Source: Bacteroidota bacterium (GTDB lineage Bacteria; Bacteroidota; Bacteroidia; Chitinophagales; Chitinophagaceae). Taken from it: DNA of 64,000 bases. The notes under the pieces are model-generated. The model searched no databases. It was not told where the DNA came from and was given only the letters and a program-made list of their open reading frames with translations. Both the position numbers and the translations under genes were made by a program. Below, one piece after another: positions 26,587 through 35,269 of the stretch; positions within the stretch are counted from its first letter, which is position 1; every line of letters starts with the position of its first letter. Location of the stretch: assembly GCA_947452555.1 (NCBI GenBank), contig CANGDH010000002.1:248001-312000 (forward strand), in the 5' to 3' direction.

Positions 26587-27363
26587 ATGATTAAAAATAC
26601 CTTAATAACAGCCGTAGAAGCTGGTGCGGTTGAATTAAAACGCTTTTTTAATGGGACATTTACCGTTACAAGTAAGGGTAGTTTAAACGACCTGGTTACA
26701 GAGGCAGATCATGCATCAGAAAAAGCCATAATAGACATTATTCAAAAGAACCATCCAGATCATTTTATACTAAGCGAGGAAACGGGGGAGATCAAGCAAA
26801 ATTCTCCTTATAAATGGATCATTGATCCCATTGACGGTACTATTAATTTCGCCAATGGCATTCCTATTTGTTGTGTAAGTATTGGTGTGGAGTTGAATGG
26901 AGAAATCATTTTAGGAGCGGTGTATAATCCTTTTATGAATGAAATGTTTTTTGCAGAAAAAGGAAAGGGAGCAACGCTCAATGATATAAAAATTGGAGTG
27001 AGTGCAGAGGATAATTTATTAAAAAGCTGTTTGGTAACGGGCTTCCCTTATCAATATTTAGATACTGCAAATGGGCCGTTACAAATTTTTGAAAAATTAG
27101 TGCGTAAGGCAATTCCGGTAAGAAGACTTGGTAGTGCAGCGTTGGATTTATGTTGGACAGCGGCAGGAAGATTTGATGGATTTTATGAACATAAATTACA
27201 AGCATGGGATAGTGCAGCAGGATTTTTAATAGTAGAAGAAGCAGGAGGAACGGTAACCGATTTAAAAGGAGACGTCTATAACCCATACCAGCCAGGCATT
27301 ATAGCGACTAATGGAAAAATTCATGCGCAATTGCAGGCCCTAGTAAACGGTGGAGATATTTAA
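26587..27363 (+). CDS. suhB: Inositol-monophosphatase family phosphatase
   Basis: A 258-residue Mg-dependent, Li-sensitive phosphatase fold. Metal-binding motifs are clear: ILSEETGE (Glu64, Glu65), WIIDPIDGTINFANGIP (Asp80, Asp83), and AWDSAAGFLIVEEAGG near residue 200. SuhB-like enzymes dephosphorylate inositol phosphates and, in some relatives, fructose-1,6-bisphosphate, 3'-phosphoadenosine phosphate or histidinol phosphate. The exact substrate is not decidable here, so the symbol is provisional. thiL follows 51 bases downstream on the same strand. Confidence 0.88.
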   Translation: MIKNTLITAVEAGAVELKRFFNGTFTVTSKGSLNDLVTEADHASEKAIIDIIQKNHPDHFILSEETGEIKQNSPYKWIIDPIDGTINFANGIPICCVSIGVELNGEIILGAVYNPFMNEMFFAEKGKGATLNDIKIGVSAEDNLLKSCLVTGFPYQYLDTANGPLQIFEKLVRKAIPVRRLGSAALDLCWTAAGRFDGFYEHKLQAWDSAAGFLIVEEAGGTVTDLKGDVYNPYQPGIIATNGKIHAQLQALVNGGDI

Positions 27364-27414
27364 TTCGTTTGTTAAGAACCACACCTTTAATAAAAAAATA
27401 ATAAGTAAGAATAT

Positions 27415-28449
27415 ATGTCATCAGAAAGAACTGAAATTGAAAAACTAGGAGAGTTTGGATTAATAGAGCATTTAACACAAAACTTTGAAATACAAAACGC
27501 GTCTACCATTTTAGCCATTGGTGACGATGCTGCGGTAATAGATCATTTTGGAAAACAAACTGTGATAAGCACCGACATGTTAATTGAAGGAGTGCATTTT
27601 GATTTAATGTATACACCTTTAAAGCATTTGGGATATAAGTCGGTGGTGGTAAACCTGAGCGATATTTATGCAATGAATGCACAACCAACGCATATCACTA
27701 TAAGCATTGGTTTTAGCAATAGGTTTAGTTTAGAAGCATTAGATGAATTTTATGAAGGAGTGAATATTGCTTGTGAAAAATATGGGGTAGATTTAATTGG
27801 CGGTGATACTTCAAGCTCACAAAAAGGGTTAATTATTTCTGTGACGGCATTAGGAGAAGTAACACCAGACACTTATGTAAAAAGAAGTACAGCAGAAAGT
27901 GGAGACTTAATTTGTGTATCAGGAGATCTAGGAGCTGCGTTTTTAGGATTGACTTTAATGGAGCGTGAAAAAAATATTTTTATAGAAAATCCACAAGTAC
28001 AACCCAACTTAGAAAACGAAGATTATATCGTGGGGCGCTTGTTAAAACCTGAAGCCAGAAAAGACATCATTGATTTATTAGAAGAAATGAAAGTAGTACC
28101 AACGGCCATGATGGATATAAGCGATGGTTTGAGTAGTGAGCTATTACACTTATGTAAGCAAAGTGATTTAGGTTGTAGAATTTATGAAGAAAAAATTCCG
28201 TTAAACGATGCTACAAAAGCTGCTGCCTTTAAGTTTGGCCTAGATCCAACTGTTTGTGCTTTGAATGGTGGAGAGGATTATGAATTAATTTTCACCATGA
28301 AGCAAGTGGATTATGACAAGATTACTATGCAAGAAGAAATTAGTGTAATTGGCTATATGTGTGATAGAGGAGAAGGTGCAAAATTAATTACAAAAGGAAA
28401 TAATCTTTTTGATATCACTGCACAAGGTTGGAATGCTTTTGCAAAATAA
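27415..28449 (+). CDS. thiL: Thiamine-monophosphate kinase
   Basis: ThiL phosphorylates thiamine monophosphate to the active cofactor thiamine diphosphate in the cytosol. The 344-residue protein has the family order: an ILAIGDDAAVI metal/ATP site, STDMLIEGVHFDL, a HLGYKSVVVNLSDIYAMNAQP helix, DLIGGDTSSS, and later MMDISDGLSSELLHL and NGGEDYELIFT. The AIR-synthase-like C-terminal domain is complete. No other thiamine biosynthesis gene lies in the window. It is convergent with nagA. Confidence 0.95.
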   Translation: MSSERTEIEKLGEFGLIEHLTQNFEIQNASTILAIGDDAAVIDHFGKQTVISTDMLIEGVHFDLMYTPLKHLGYKSVVVNLSDIYAMNAQPTHITISIGFSNRFSLEALDEFYEGVNIACEKYGVDLIGGDTSSSQKGLIISVTALGEVTPDTYVKRSTAESGDLICVSGDLGAAFLGLTLMEREKNIFIENPQVQPNLENEDYIVGRLLKPEARKDIIDLLEEMKVVPTAMMDISDGLSSELLHLCKQSDLGCRIYEEKIPLNDATKAAAFKFGLDPTVCALNGGEDYELIFTMKQVDYDKITMQEEISVIGYMCDRGEGAKLITKGNNLFDITAQGWNAFAK

Positions 28450-28499
28450 TTTTTTCTGAAATTTAAATTAATAATTTAGTAAAAAAAGTTTTAAAAGAA

Positions 28500-29582
28500 C
28501 TAGCTAACTAAAATATCAATTAACTGCCGATCTGCTGTTAAACACAATAGGTCGGCATTTTCGTTTACTGCTATTTTTCCCGTAAGACCTGATTTGCTCA
28601 TAACAATTGCTGGATATAAAGAACACATACGCAAGGCTTCTCCCAAATCAAGTCCCACTTCTATTACTAAATTATTGACAGACTTTAATTGTGTTAAAGC
28701 AGATCCACTAAGGGTTCCATCGCTTTCGTATTTATTTCCAATAAGTGCATGTTGATACAAACCAGTTGAAGTTTTGGTTACTGCGTCGGTAATACAAAAC
28801 AATCTATCGCCCATAATTTTTTTTGCTATTTGTATAGCAGCAAAGTCTACATGAAAACCATCCGCTACTAAACTACACATGGCACGCTTGTGATTAAACA
28901 AAGCACCAACAACGCCAGGTGCTCTATGTTGTAGGCCTGTCATAGCATTATATAAATGCGTAGCAACTTTAATTCCATCATTAAAATAATTAGTTGCCAC
29001 TTCATAATTTGCATTGGTATGTCCAGCAGAAACCACGATTCCGTTTAATTGAATCAATCGAATAATCTCACGATCACAAACCTCTGGAGCTAAGGTAATC
29101 ATGCTTATATAATCTTTTCCGTAGTCTAGTAATGCTTGTATTTCAAGTAAGCTAGGTGCGTGAATTACCGACTCGTCATGTGCTCCCTTTTTGGCTTTAT
29201 TAATCCAAGGTCCTTCAATATGCAAGCCAATACAACCTTTACCGCCACTAGCCTTATAAGCTTTAACCGCGTCTATCGACTTATAAATAATATCCTTAGT
29301 TTGTGTTGCAATAGTGGGCTGAAAGTAGGCAGCTCCGCCAGCTAAACAGTATTTATAAATTTTTTCAATTGTAGCTGCTTCTGGAAATTCAGAAAGCAAT
29401 TTATCATAAGCGCCATAAATTTGTAAATCTATTAAAGCAGGAACCATTAAAGGAACGGCGCTTTTATGTTCATAGCCCTCTTTTTGTATGGCTGTAATTT
29501 TACCTGCAGTTATTTCCACAACTACTTCAGAAATCCAGTTAGTGCCATTAAATAATTCTTGTACAGAAACGCGTGTTTGCAT
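28500..29582 (-). CDS. nagA: N-acetylglucosamine-6-phosphate deacetylase
   Basis: NagA removes acetate from GlcNAc-6-P in amino-sugar recycling. This amidohydrolase-fold protein has LHIEGPWINKAKKGAH with the metal-binding Glu, SAGHTNANYE and ATHLYNAMTGLQHRAPG with two His, and FCITDAV with the catalytic Asp. The usual HxH is QIY (Gln54, Tyr56). E. coli NagA has a Gln-x-Asn there, so loss of HxH alone does not argue against activity. The ATG at 29582 gives 360 residues; an upstream TTG at 29600 is possible. It follows a nitrilase-family gene and recX on the same strand. Confidence 0.88.
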   Translation of the reverse strand: MQTRVSVQELFNGTNWISEVVVEITAGKITAIQKEGYEHKSAVPLMVPALIDLQIYGAYDKLLSEFPEAATIEKIYKYCLAGGAAYFQPTIATQTKDIIYKSIDAVKAYKASGGKGCIGLHIEGPWINKAKKGAHDESVIHAPSLLEIQALLDYGKDYISMITLAPEVCDREIIRLIQLNGIVVSAGHTNANYEVATNYFNDGIKVATHLYNAMTGLQHRAPGVVGALFNHKRAMCSLVADGFHVDFAAIQIAKKIMGDRLFCITDAVTKTSTGLYQHALIGNKYESDGTLSGSALTQLKSVNNLVIEVGLDLGEALRMCSLYPAIVMSKSGLTGKIAVNENADLLCLTADRQLIDILVS

Positions 29583-29603
29583 ATGATTAATTTGGTTCAA
29601 TAC

Positions 29604-30449
29604 TTATTGAATATGAAAAAAATCGGCGTCCTTCCAAAAAGGAAATTTAGAACGTGTATTATCAATTTCTTCTTTTTGTAAACTGATATGAAAAACTGCT
29701 TCTTCATAAGCGCAATGATATAATACTTCCCCTAGTGGACCTACTATCATTGAGTTTCCGCTATGTGCTATATTATTACCATCTAGCCCCACCCTATTAA
29801 CACCAATAGTAAAACATTGATTTTCTATAGCCCTTGCGGTTAATAATGTTTTCCATGCATGACTTCTTTTCTCAGGCCAATTAGCTACATAAAGCAAAAC
29901 ATCGTATTCTGTTACCAATGTACTTGAAACAGCATTTTCATTAAATGTATCAACCTTTTTTCTTTTATCGCTTACTTGCGCAAGCTCTTGTCTTGCCCAA
30001 ACCGGAAAGCGAAGATCATAGCAAATTTGTAAATTTATTTTCCAGCCTTTAACACTGGCAATTAATCTTTTATTTCCAGGAGTATAATGTTGGTCTTCAC
30101 CAGCGAAGGCAAACAAGTGCCTTTTGTCATAAACGCCGCATTGACCATTGGGCAACATCCAAATAAGTCGGTTATAATATTTTCCATTTTCGCTTATCAT
30201 TAGTGACCCAGTAATAATTGATTTTGTAGCTGCAGACATTCTACGCATCCAATCCACAGAAGGCCCGTCCATTGTTTCTGCAAATTTTTCTGGTTGCATA
30301 CTAAAACCGGTATTAAACATTTCTGGAAGTACTATGATTTCGGTAGGTTCGTTAATGCCCATAATTTTCTGGCCCAATAAGTCCAAATTGGCGCCCTTGT
30401 CCTCCCAAAAAAGAGAAGTTTGTATAATTGAAAATCGAAGTGTTGACAA
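29604..30449 (-). CDS. Carbon-nitrogen hydrolase (nitrilase superfamily; omega-amidase-like)
   Basis: A 281-residue cytosolic hydrolase with the Glu-Lys-Cys triad: Glu43 in IIVLPEMFNTGFSM, Lys109 in VYDKRHLFAFAGED, and Cys143 in LQICYDLRFPVWAR. The overall sequence resembles YafV/NIT2-type omega-amidases, which hydrolyse 2-oxoglutaramate or 2-oxosuccinamate as metabolite repair. The exact substrate is inference. The only plausible start is TTG at 30449, as no ATG occurs in frame near it. It sits between recX and nagA. Confidence 0.85.
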   Translation of the reverse strand: MSTLRFSIIQTSLFWEDKGANLDLLGQKIMGINEPTEIIVLPEMFNTGFSMQPEKFAETMDGPSVDWMRRMSAATKSIITGSLMISENGKYYNRLIWMLPNGQCGVYDKRHLFAFAGEDQHYTPGNKRLIASVKGWKINLQICYDLRFPVWARQELAQVSDKRKKVDTFNENAVSSTLVTEYDVLLYVANWPEKRSHAWKTLLTARAIENQCFTIGVNRVGLDGNNIAHSGNSMIVGPLGEVLYHCAYEEAVFHISLQKEEIDNTRSKFPFWKDADFFHIQ

Positions 30450-30513
30450 TGTCTAACTTTTTACTTTATTAGTATTGACTACCTGCTTATTAAAGATACA
30501 ATAAACTATCATT

Positions 30514-30987
30514 TCAACCTTTGTAAAGTAGCTGAACAATTGGCTGGTATAAGGCTGGTTCAAACCCTCTTTGTTGCAAAAAAGCATAGGTTTTAGCCAT
30601 TCTACTAAGGCTGCGCTCGCCTTTTAAGCTATTCCATTTTTTTGTAGCCAAGGAAATCAGGGTTTTTTCATAGTCTTTTGGATCAATTGCCTTGAGGGCC
30701 ATTTTGATATTAAACGTACTCACCCTTTTTTGCTGTAAAGCGTGGTTTATTTTTATTTTTCCCCAGCCCTTTATTCTAAAATGGCCACCTGCAAACTGAA
30801 GGGCAAATCGTTCTTCATTTAAAAAATTTTCTGAAATCAAATCCGACAAAATTTCTTCCACTTCACTCTTTGTCATGCCTAATTCATATAGCTTATCGCG
30901 AACTTCTTGCTGTGCTCTTTCTTGATAGGCACAGAAGTGACGTATTCTTTGTATAGCCTGCTCTTTGCCGATTCTGATTTTTTTCAT
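30514..30987 (-). CDS. recX: Regulatory protein RecX
   Basis: RecX caps or destabilises RecA filaments. The protein consists of three-helix repeats: an AIQRIRHFCAYQERAQQEVRDKLYELG unit, then SEVEEILSDLISENFLNEERFALQFAGGHFRIKGWGKIKI, the most conserved RecX region, and a third repeat after residue 100. With the ATG at 30987 it is 157 residues. A TTG three codons upstream is less likely. It is not next to recA, which is about 14.5 kb upstream in this window. Confidence 0.88.
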   Translation of the reverse strand: MKKIRIGKEQAIQRIRHFCAYQERAQQEVRDKLYELGMTKSEVEEILSDLISENFLNEERFALQFAGGHFRIKGWGKIKINHALQQKRVSTFNIKMALKAIDPKDYEKTLISLATKKWNSLKGERSLSRMAKTYAFLQQRGFEPALYQPIVQLLYKG

Positions 30988-31105
30988 CGATGTCAATAAG
31001 TAGTGCTAAAATAGCTTTTTAATCTTAACATTTTGCATTAGGTTTGCCCTGATTTATTTGCAGTAATAATTGCAAAATAAATACAAAAAATAAAAATCGC
31101 TATAC

Positions 31106-32221
31106 ATGAAGTTTATTGTCTCTTCTTCCTCTCTTTTAAAACACCTTCAACAAATTTCTGGTGTTATAAATACAAATACTGTGTTGCCTATTTTGGAAGA
31201 TTTTTTATTCGAAATAGAAGATAAAAAATTAAATATTGTTGCTACCGATTTAGAAACGGTAATGCGTGTACAAATGGAAGTAGAAAGTAAAGCGAATGGT
31301 CGCGTTTGTATTCCTGCTAAAATATTGATTGATTCTTTAAAAAATATTGCGGACCAGCCTTTAACTTTTAATATTGAAAAAAATTATGCAGTAGAAATTA
31401 CTAGCGATAATGGAAAGTATAAAGTGATGGGAGAAAATCCAGATAATTTTCCTAAAGAGCCTACAGCTGATGATACGACAGGTTTTAACATGACTAGCGG
31501 TGGTTTATTAACTGCAATAAATAAAACATTATTTGCTGTAAGTGGTGACGATTTGCGTCCAGCAATGACGGGAGTATTTTTTGAATTATCAAAAGATAGC
31601 GTTCAGTTTGTAGCAACCGACGCACACCGTTTAGTTAAATATAAAAGAACAGATGTAAAGGCAACACAAAACGCAAGTTTCATTGTACCTAAAAAACCAT
31701 TGAACTTATTAAAGAACGCTTTGCCAGATAATGATGATCCTATAACTATTAGCTTCAACAACAATCATTTATTTGTGGACCATGGTTCAACGCAATTAAT
31801 TTGTCGTTTGATTGATGCAAGATTCCCTGATTATAAAGTAGTTATCCCAACTGATAACCCATTCCGCTTAACGGTGAACAAACATGATTTCCAAAATGCA
31901 TTACGTCGCGTAAATGTATTTAGTAATAAAAGCACAAACCAAGTTGCTTTAAATATTACAGGAAATGAATTACAAATGGCAGCTCAGGACATTGACTTCA
32001 GTTTTGAAGGAAATGAGCGCATGAGTTGTGAATATCAAGGCGAAGACATTCAAATTGCATTTAATGCAAAATTCTTAATTGAAATGTTGAACGCAGCAGA
32101 TACCGATGATGTTTTTATAGAATTGTCAACACCTAGTAAAGCGGGCTTAATTAAGCCTTCCGAGCAAGCGCCAGGTGAAGATCTATTAATGTTGGTAATG
32201 CCTTTGATGTTGAATAGTTAA
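31106..32221 (+). CDS. dnaN: DNA polymerase III beta subunit (sliding clamp)
   Basis: DnaN forms the ring that tethers the replicative polymerase to DNA and recruits repair proteins. The 371-residue protein has three repeated clamp domains. Landmarks are MKFIVSSSSLLKHLQQISGVI, LPILEDFLFEIEDKKLNIVATDLE, VATDAHRLVKYKR and the hydrophobic C-terminus LLMLVMPLMLNS. dnaN often neighbours dnaA, but here it does not; its flanks are recX and a hydroxylase gene. A strong terminator follows. Confidence 0.97.
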   Translation: MKFIVSSSSLLKHLQQISGVINTNTVLPILEDFLFEIEDKKLNIVATDLETVMRVQMEVESKANGRVCIPAKILIDSLKNIADQPLTFNIEKNYAVEITSDNGKYKVMGENPDNFPKEPTADDTTGFNMTSGGLLTAINKTLFAVSGDDLRPAMTGVFFELSKDSVQFVATDAHRLVKYKRTDVKATQNASFIVPKKPLNLLKNALPDNDDPITISFNNNHLFVDHGSTQLICRLIDARFPDYKVVIPTDNPFRLTVNKHDFQNALRRVNVFSNKSTNQVALNITGNELQMAAQDIDFSFEGNERMSCEYQGEDIQIAFNAKFLIEMLNAADTDDVFIELSTPSKAGLIKPSEQAPGEDLLMLVMPLMLNS

Positions 32222-32253
32222 TTAATTATAGTAATCCGTACCATAAAACAACC

Positions 32254-32292
32254 AAAGCCCGATGATATCTGCATAAGAACATCGGGTTTTTT
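32254..32292 (+). terminator. Rho-independent terminator after dnaN
   Basis: CCCGATG (32258-32264) pairs with CATCGGG (32280-32286) around a 15-nt loop and is followed by TTTTTT. Confidence 0.85.
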
Positions 32293-32322
32293 ATTTACAT
32301 TTATACTATAATATCTATACGC

Positions 32323-33144
32323 ATGCTTGAAACAATAAAGTCTTACTTTGAAACTATTCCAAGTTTACATAGGGCATTAATATTAGCAGGAGGCATTAGC
32401 TTCTTTTGGTTGATAGAAACTGCTATTCCCTTGTTTAAATTTCAATATCAAAAAGGCAGACACGCTGCTTTAAATATATTTTTTACATTCACGACTATCG
32501 TGATCAATTTTGCATTTGCCTTGTTGATGGTTAAGGCAAGTGATACCATGGTGCAAAGTGGTTGGGGTTTATTACAATGGGTTAAATTACCATTAGTGTA
32601 TGAGCTTATAATTGGATTATTGTTAATGGATTTTATTGGAGCCTATTTGGTACATATGATAGAGCATAAAGTAAAATTTTTATGGAAATTTCATATGGTC
32701 CACCATGCGGATGTTTATGTAGATACCACTACCGCAAATCGTCATCATCCAGGAGAGTCGGTAATAAGAGCCGTTTTTGCCATACTAGCGGTGGTTGTGC
32801 TAGGCGCACCAATGTGGTTGGTTTTATTATATCAAAGTGCTAGTGTCGTTTTATCTCAGTTCAACCACGCGAATATTTTTATTCCCAAATGGTTTGATAA
32901 AACGGTTGGCTTAATAATAGTTTCACCCAATATGCATAGGGTACACCATCATGTTACAAGACCACAGACGGATAGTAACTATGGAAATATATTTTCATTC
33001 TGGGATCGTTTATTAGGAACCTATAATGATACACCAATGGATCAAATTAAATATGGTTTAGACGTATTGGATAATTCAAAACACGGTTCTGTGGGATATC
33101 AATTAAAAGTGCCATTCAATAAAAATATTAAATCAGATTATTAA
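32323..33144 (+). CDS. Sterol desaturase/fatty-acid hydroxylase family membrane protein
   Basis: A 273-residue integral membrane protein with about four hydrophobic segments and the His clusters of di-iron membrane hydroxylases: HMIEHKVKFLWKFHMVHH, NRHHPGE and later HRVHHHVTRP. Enzymes of this family insert hydroxyl groups or double bonds into lipids using oxygen. Bacteroidota members may hydroxylate fatty acyl chains or carotenoids; the substrate here is not determinable. It lies between dnaN (terminated) and kdsB, 37 bases upstream of the latter. Confidence 0.85.
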   Translation: MLETIKSYFETIPSLHRALILAGGISFFWLIETAIPLFKFQYQKGRHAALNIFFTFTTIVINFAFALLMVKASDTMVQSGWGLLQWVKLPLVYELIIGLLLMDFIGAYLVHMIEHKVKFLWKFHMVHHADVYVDTTTANRHHPGESVIRAVFAILAVVVLGAPMWLVLLYQSASVVLSQFNHANIFIPKWFDKTVGLIIVSPNMHRVHHHVTRPQTDSNYGNIFSFWDRLLGTYNDTPMDQIKYGLDVLDNSKHGSVGYQLKVPFNKNIKSDY

Positions 33145-33181
33145 CATTCACTTTTAAAAGTGGTTTAAGCAAAACAGATAG

Positions 33182-33901
33182 ATGACAAAAATTGGAGCTT
33201 TTATTCCCGCAAGGTATGCGGCAACTCGTTTCCCTGCAAAGCTGATGCAGCCGCTAGGAGACAAAACAGTAATTAGACATACCTATGACAACACAATAGC
33301 TACTGGCTTATTTGACGAAGTATATGTAGTAACAGACAGTGAAATTATTTTTAATGAAATAACAGATCATGGTGGGAAAGCCATTATGAGCAAACGTCCA
33401 CACGAAAGCGGAAGCGATCGTATAGCAGAAGCGGTGCTTGATTTAGATATTGATATAGTTGTGAACGTGCAAGGCGACGAGCCCTTTGTAAAAAGAGAAC
33501 CTTTAGAAAAAGTGATTGATTGTTTTAAAGACAGCGCGGTTCAAGTAGCCTCTTTAATGCAAGTGCTCACGCATCACCCAAGTATTGAAGACCCTAATTA
33601 TGTTAAAGTAGCGGTAGACAAGAACTGGAATGCTTTATTCTTTTCAAGAAGCGTGATACCGTATCCAAGAAGTTCGGAAACCCCAATTATTTATTATGAG
33701 CATGTAGGAGTTTATGCTTTTAAGAAACAAGCACTCCTTGATTTTACCAATTGGCCAATGTCTCCTTTGGAAGCTGCAGAGAAAATAGAATGCTTAAGAT
33801 ATTTAGAAAACGGCATTAGTATCAGAATGGTGGTGACTAATTATATGGGAGTGGAAATTGATACGCCCGAAGATTTAATCAAAGCGGCTAAACTTTTATA
33901 A
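33182..33901 (+). CDS. kdsB: 3-deoxy-manno-octulosonate cytidylyltransferase (CMP-Kdo synthetase)
   Basis: KdsB activates Kdo with CTP so that it can be transferred to lipid A. Motifs are [27 protein letters not shown] at the nucleotide site, [22 protein letters not shown], and [10 protein letters not shown] with the metal-binding Asp. Length is 239 residues, which is usual. It begins what looks like an operon with an MFS transporter (11-base spacer) and a KdnB-like dehydrogenase (10-base spacer). In Shewanella, KdsB and KdnB act together on 8-amino-Kdo, so this enzyme may prefer the amino sugar. That preference is inference. Confidence 0.94.
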   Translation: MTKIGAFIPARYAATRFPAKLMQPLGDKTVIRHTYDNTIATGLFDEVYVVTDSEIIFNEITDHGGKAIMSKRPHESGSDRIAEAVLDLDIDIVVNVQGDEPFVKREPLEKVIDCFKDSAVQVASLMQVLTHHPSIEDPNYVKVAVDKNWNALFFSRSVIPYPRSSETPIIYYEHVGVYAFKKQALLDFTNWPMSPLEAAEKIECLRYLENGISIRMVVTNYMGVEIDTPEDLIKAAKLL

Positions 33902-33912
33902 AAAAATAAAAA

Positions 33913-35259
33913 ATGAACAAAGGAAAATTATTTCAATCCACAGTAGTAGCCGCATTGGCTGGTTTTATTTTTGGATTTGACATGGTCGTGATATCGGGTG
34001 CTGACAAGCCTATTCAAGAGCTTTGGCATACGACCCCATTATTTCATGGATTCTTTATTATGTCTATGGCTTTATGGGGTACCGTAATTGGATCGGTGTT
34101 TGCAGGTGCACCAACCGAAAAGTATGGTCGTAAAAAAGTATTAATATGGTTGGGTGTAATGTTTATTGCATCTGCAATTGGCTCTGCATTAGCACAGGAT
34201 CCGTATACTTTTTCTTTCTTTAGATTAATTGGAGGTATTGCGATTGGAGTTTCTTCTGTTGCGGCGCCTACTTATATTTCTGAGATCTCTAATAAAAACA
34301 ATCGTGGCAAGTTAGTTGGCATGTATCAGTTCAATATTGTGTTTGGAATTTTGATTGCTTATTTGTCTAATTATTTCTTAGCGGGATTTGGTGGAGCGAA
34401 TGACTGGCGTTGGATGTTAGCCGTATTATTGGTTCCTTCTACAATCTATACTTTAATGACATTGGGTTTGCCAGAAAGTCCAAGATGGTTGTTGTCAACT
34501 AAAAATGATGAAGCGGGTGCACGTAAAACATTGGCAGTAGTTGGGGTTGAAAATATTGACGAGACCATCCAAGAGATTAAGGTTTCTAATGAGCAGGAGA
34601 AAGCCTTTGGTGTTGCTAAATTGTTTACGAAACACCACACTAAAATTATTTCCTTAGCATTTTTTGTAGCATTCTTTAATCAAGCATCTGGTATTAATTT
34701 TCTTTTATATTATGCGCCAAGAATTTTAGAAGAAGCGGGATTTGCAAAAGATAATTCTTTATTAAGTTCTATTTCTTTAGGTCTAATGAATTTGATTTTC
34801 ACTTTTGTGGGACTATGGTTAATTGATCGTATTGGTAGAAAGACATTATTGATAATTGGTTGTTTTGGATATTTAATTAGTTTGTCCATGGTGGCCTATG
34901 GCTTTATTAACCATAGTGCGCCGGAGTTTATGTTGACTTTCTTATTATTATTTATTGCAGCACATGCAATTGGACAAGGTGCGGTTATTTGGGTTTTAAT
35001 TTCTGAAGTATTTCCAAATAATATTCGTGCAAAAGGTCAATCCTTTGGGGCAAGTATACACTGGGTTTTTGCAGCGCTTATTACTTTAGTTACTCCCGTA
35101 TTTTTAGATAGCGAGCACGGAATTTTCAAAGATAACCCTTGGCCTATATTTGCTTTCTTTTGTGTAATGATGGCATTACAATTAGTATGGATTTTGTTAA
35201 AAGTGCCAGAAACAAAAGGCGTATCTTTGGAGGAATTACAAAAAAAATTAGTTCAATAA
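33913..35259 (+). CDS. Sugar-porter family MFS transporter
   Basis: A 448-residue protein with about twelve membrane segments and sugar-porter signatures: FGFDMVVISGADKPIQ near the N-terminus, the loop motif EKYGRKKVL, PTYISEISNKNNRGKLVG, PESPRWLL, NQASGINFLLYYAPRI, DRIGRKTLL and the closing PETKGVSLEEL. It probably imports a hexose or related sugar with protons. Its position between kdsB and kdnB, with very short spacers, hints that its substrate may be connected with Kdo or a precursor, but generic sugar uptake is equally possible. Confidence 0.88.
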   Translation: MNKGKLFQSTVVAALAGFIFGFDMVVISGADKPIQELWHTTPLFHGFFIMSMALWGTVIGSVFAGAPTEKYGRKKVLIWLGVMFIASAIGSALAQDPYTFSFFRLIGGIAIGVSSVAAPTYISEISNKNNRGKLVGMYQFNIVFGILIAYLSNYFLAGFGGANDWRWMLAVLLVPSTIYTLMTLGLPESPRWLLSTKNDEAGARKTLAVVGVENIDETIQEIKVSNEQEKAFGVAKLFTKHHTKIISLAFFVAFFNQASGINFLLYYAPRILEEAGFAKDNSLLSSISLGLMNLIFTFVGLWLIDRIGRKTLLIIGCFGYLISLSMVAYGFINHSAPEFMLTFLLLFIAAHAIGQGAVIWVLISEVFPNNIRAKGQSFGASIHWVFAALITLVTPVFLDSEHGIFKDNPWPIFAFFCVMMALQLVWILLKVPETKGVSLEELQKKLVQ

Positions 35260-35269
35260 AATTTTTATC

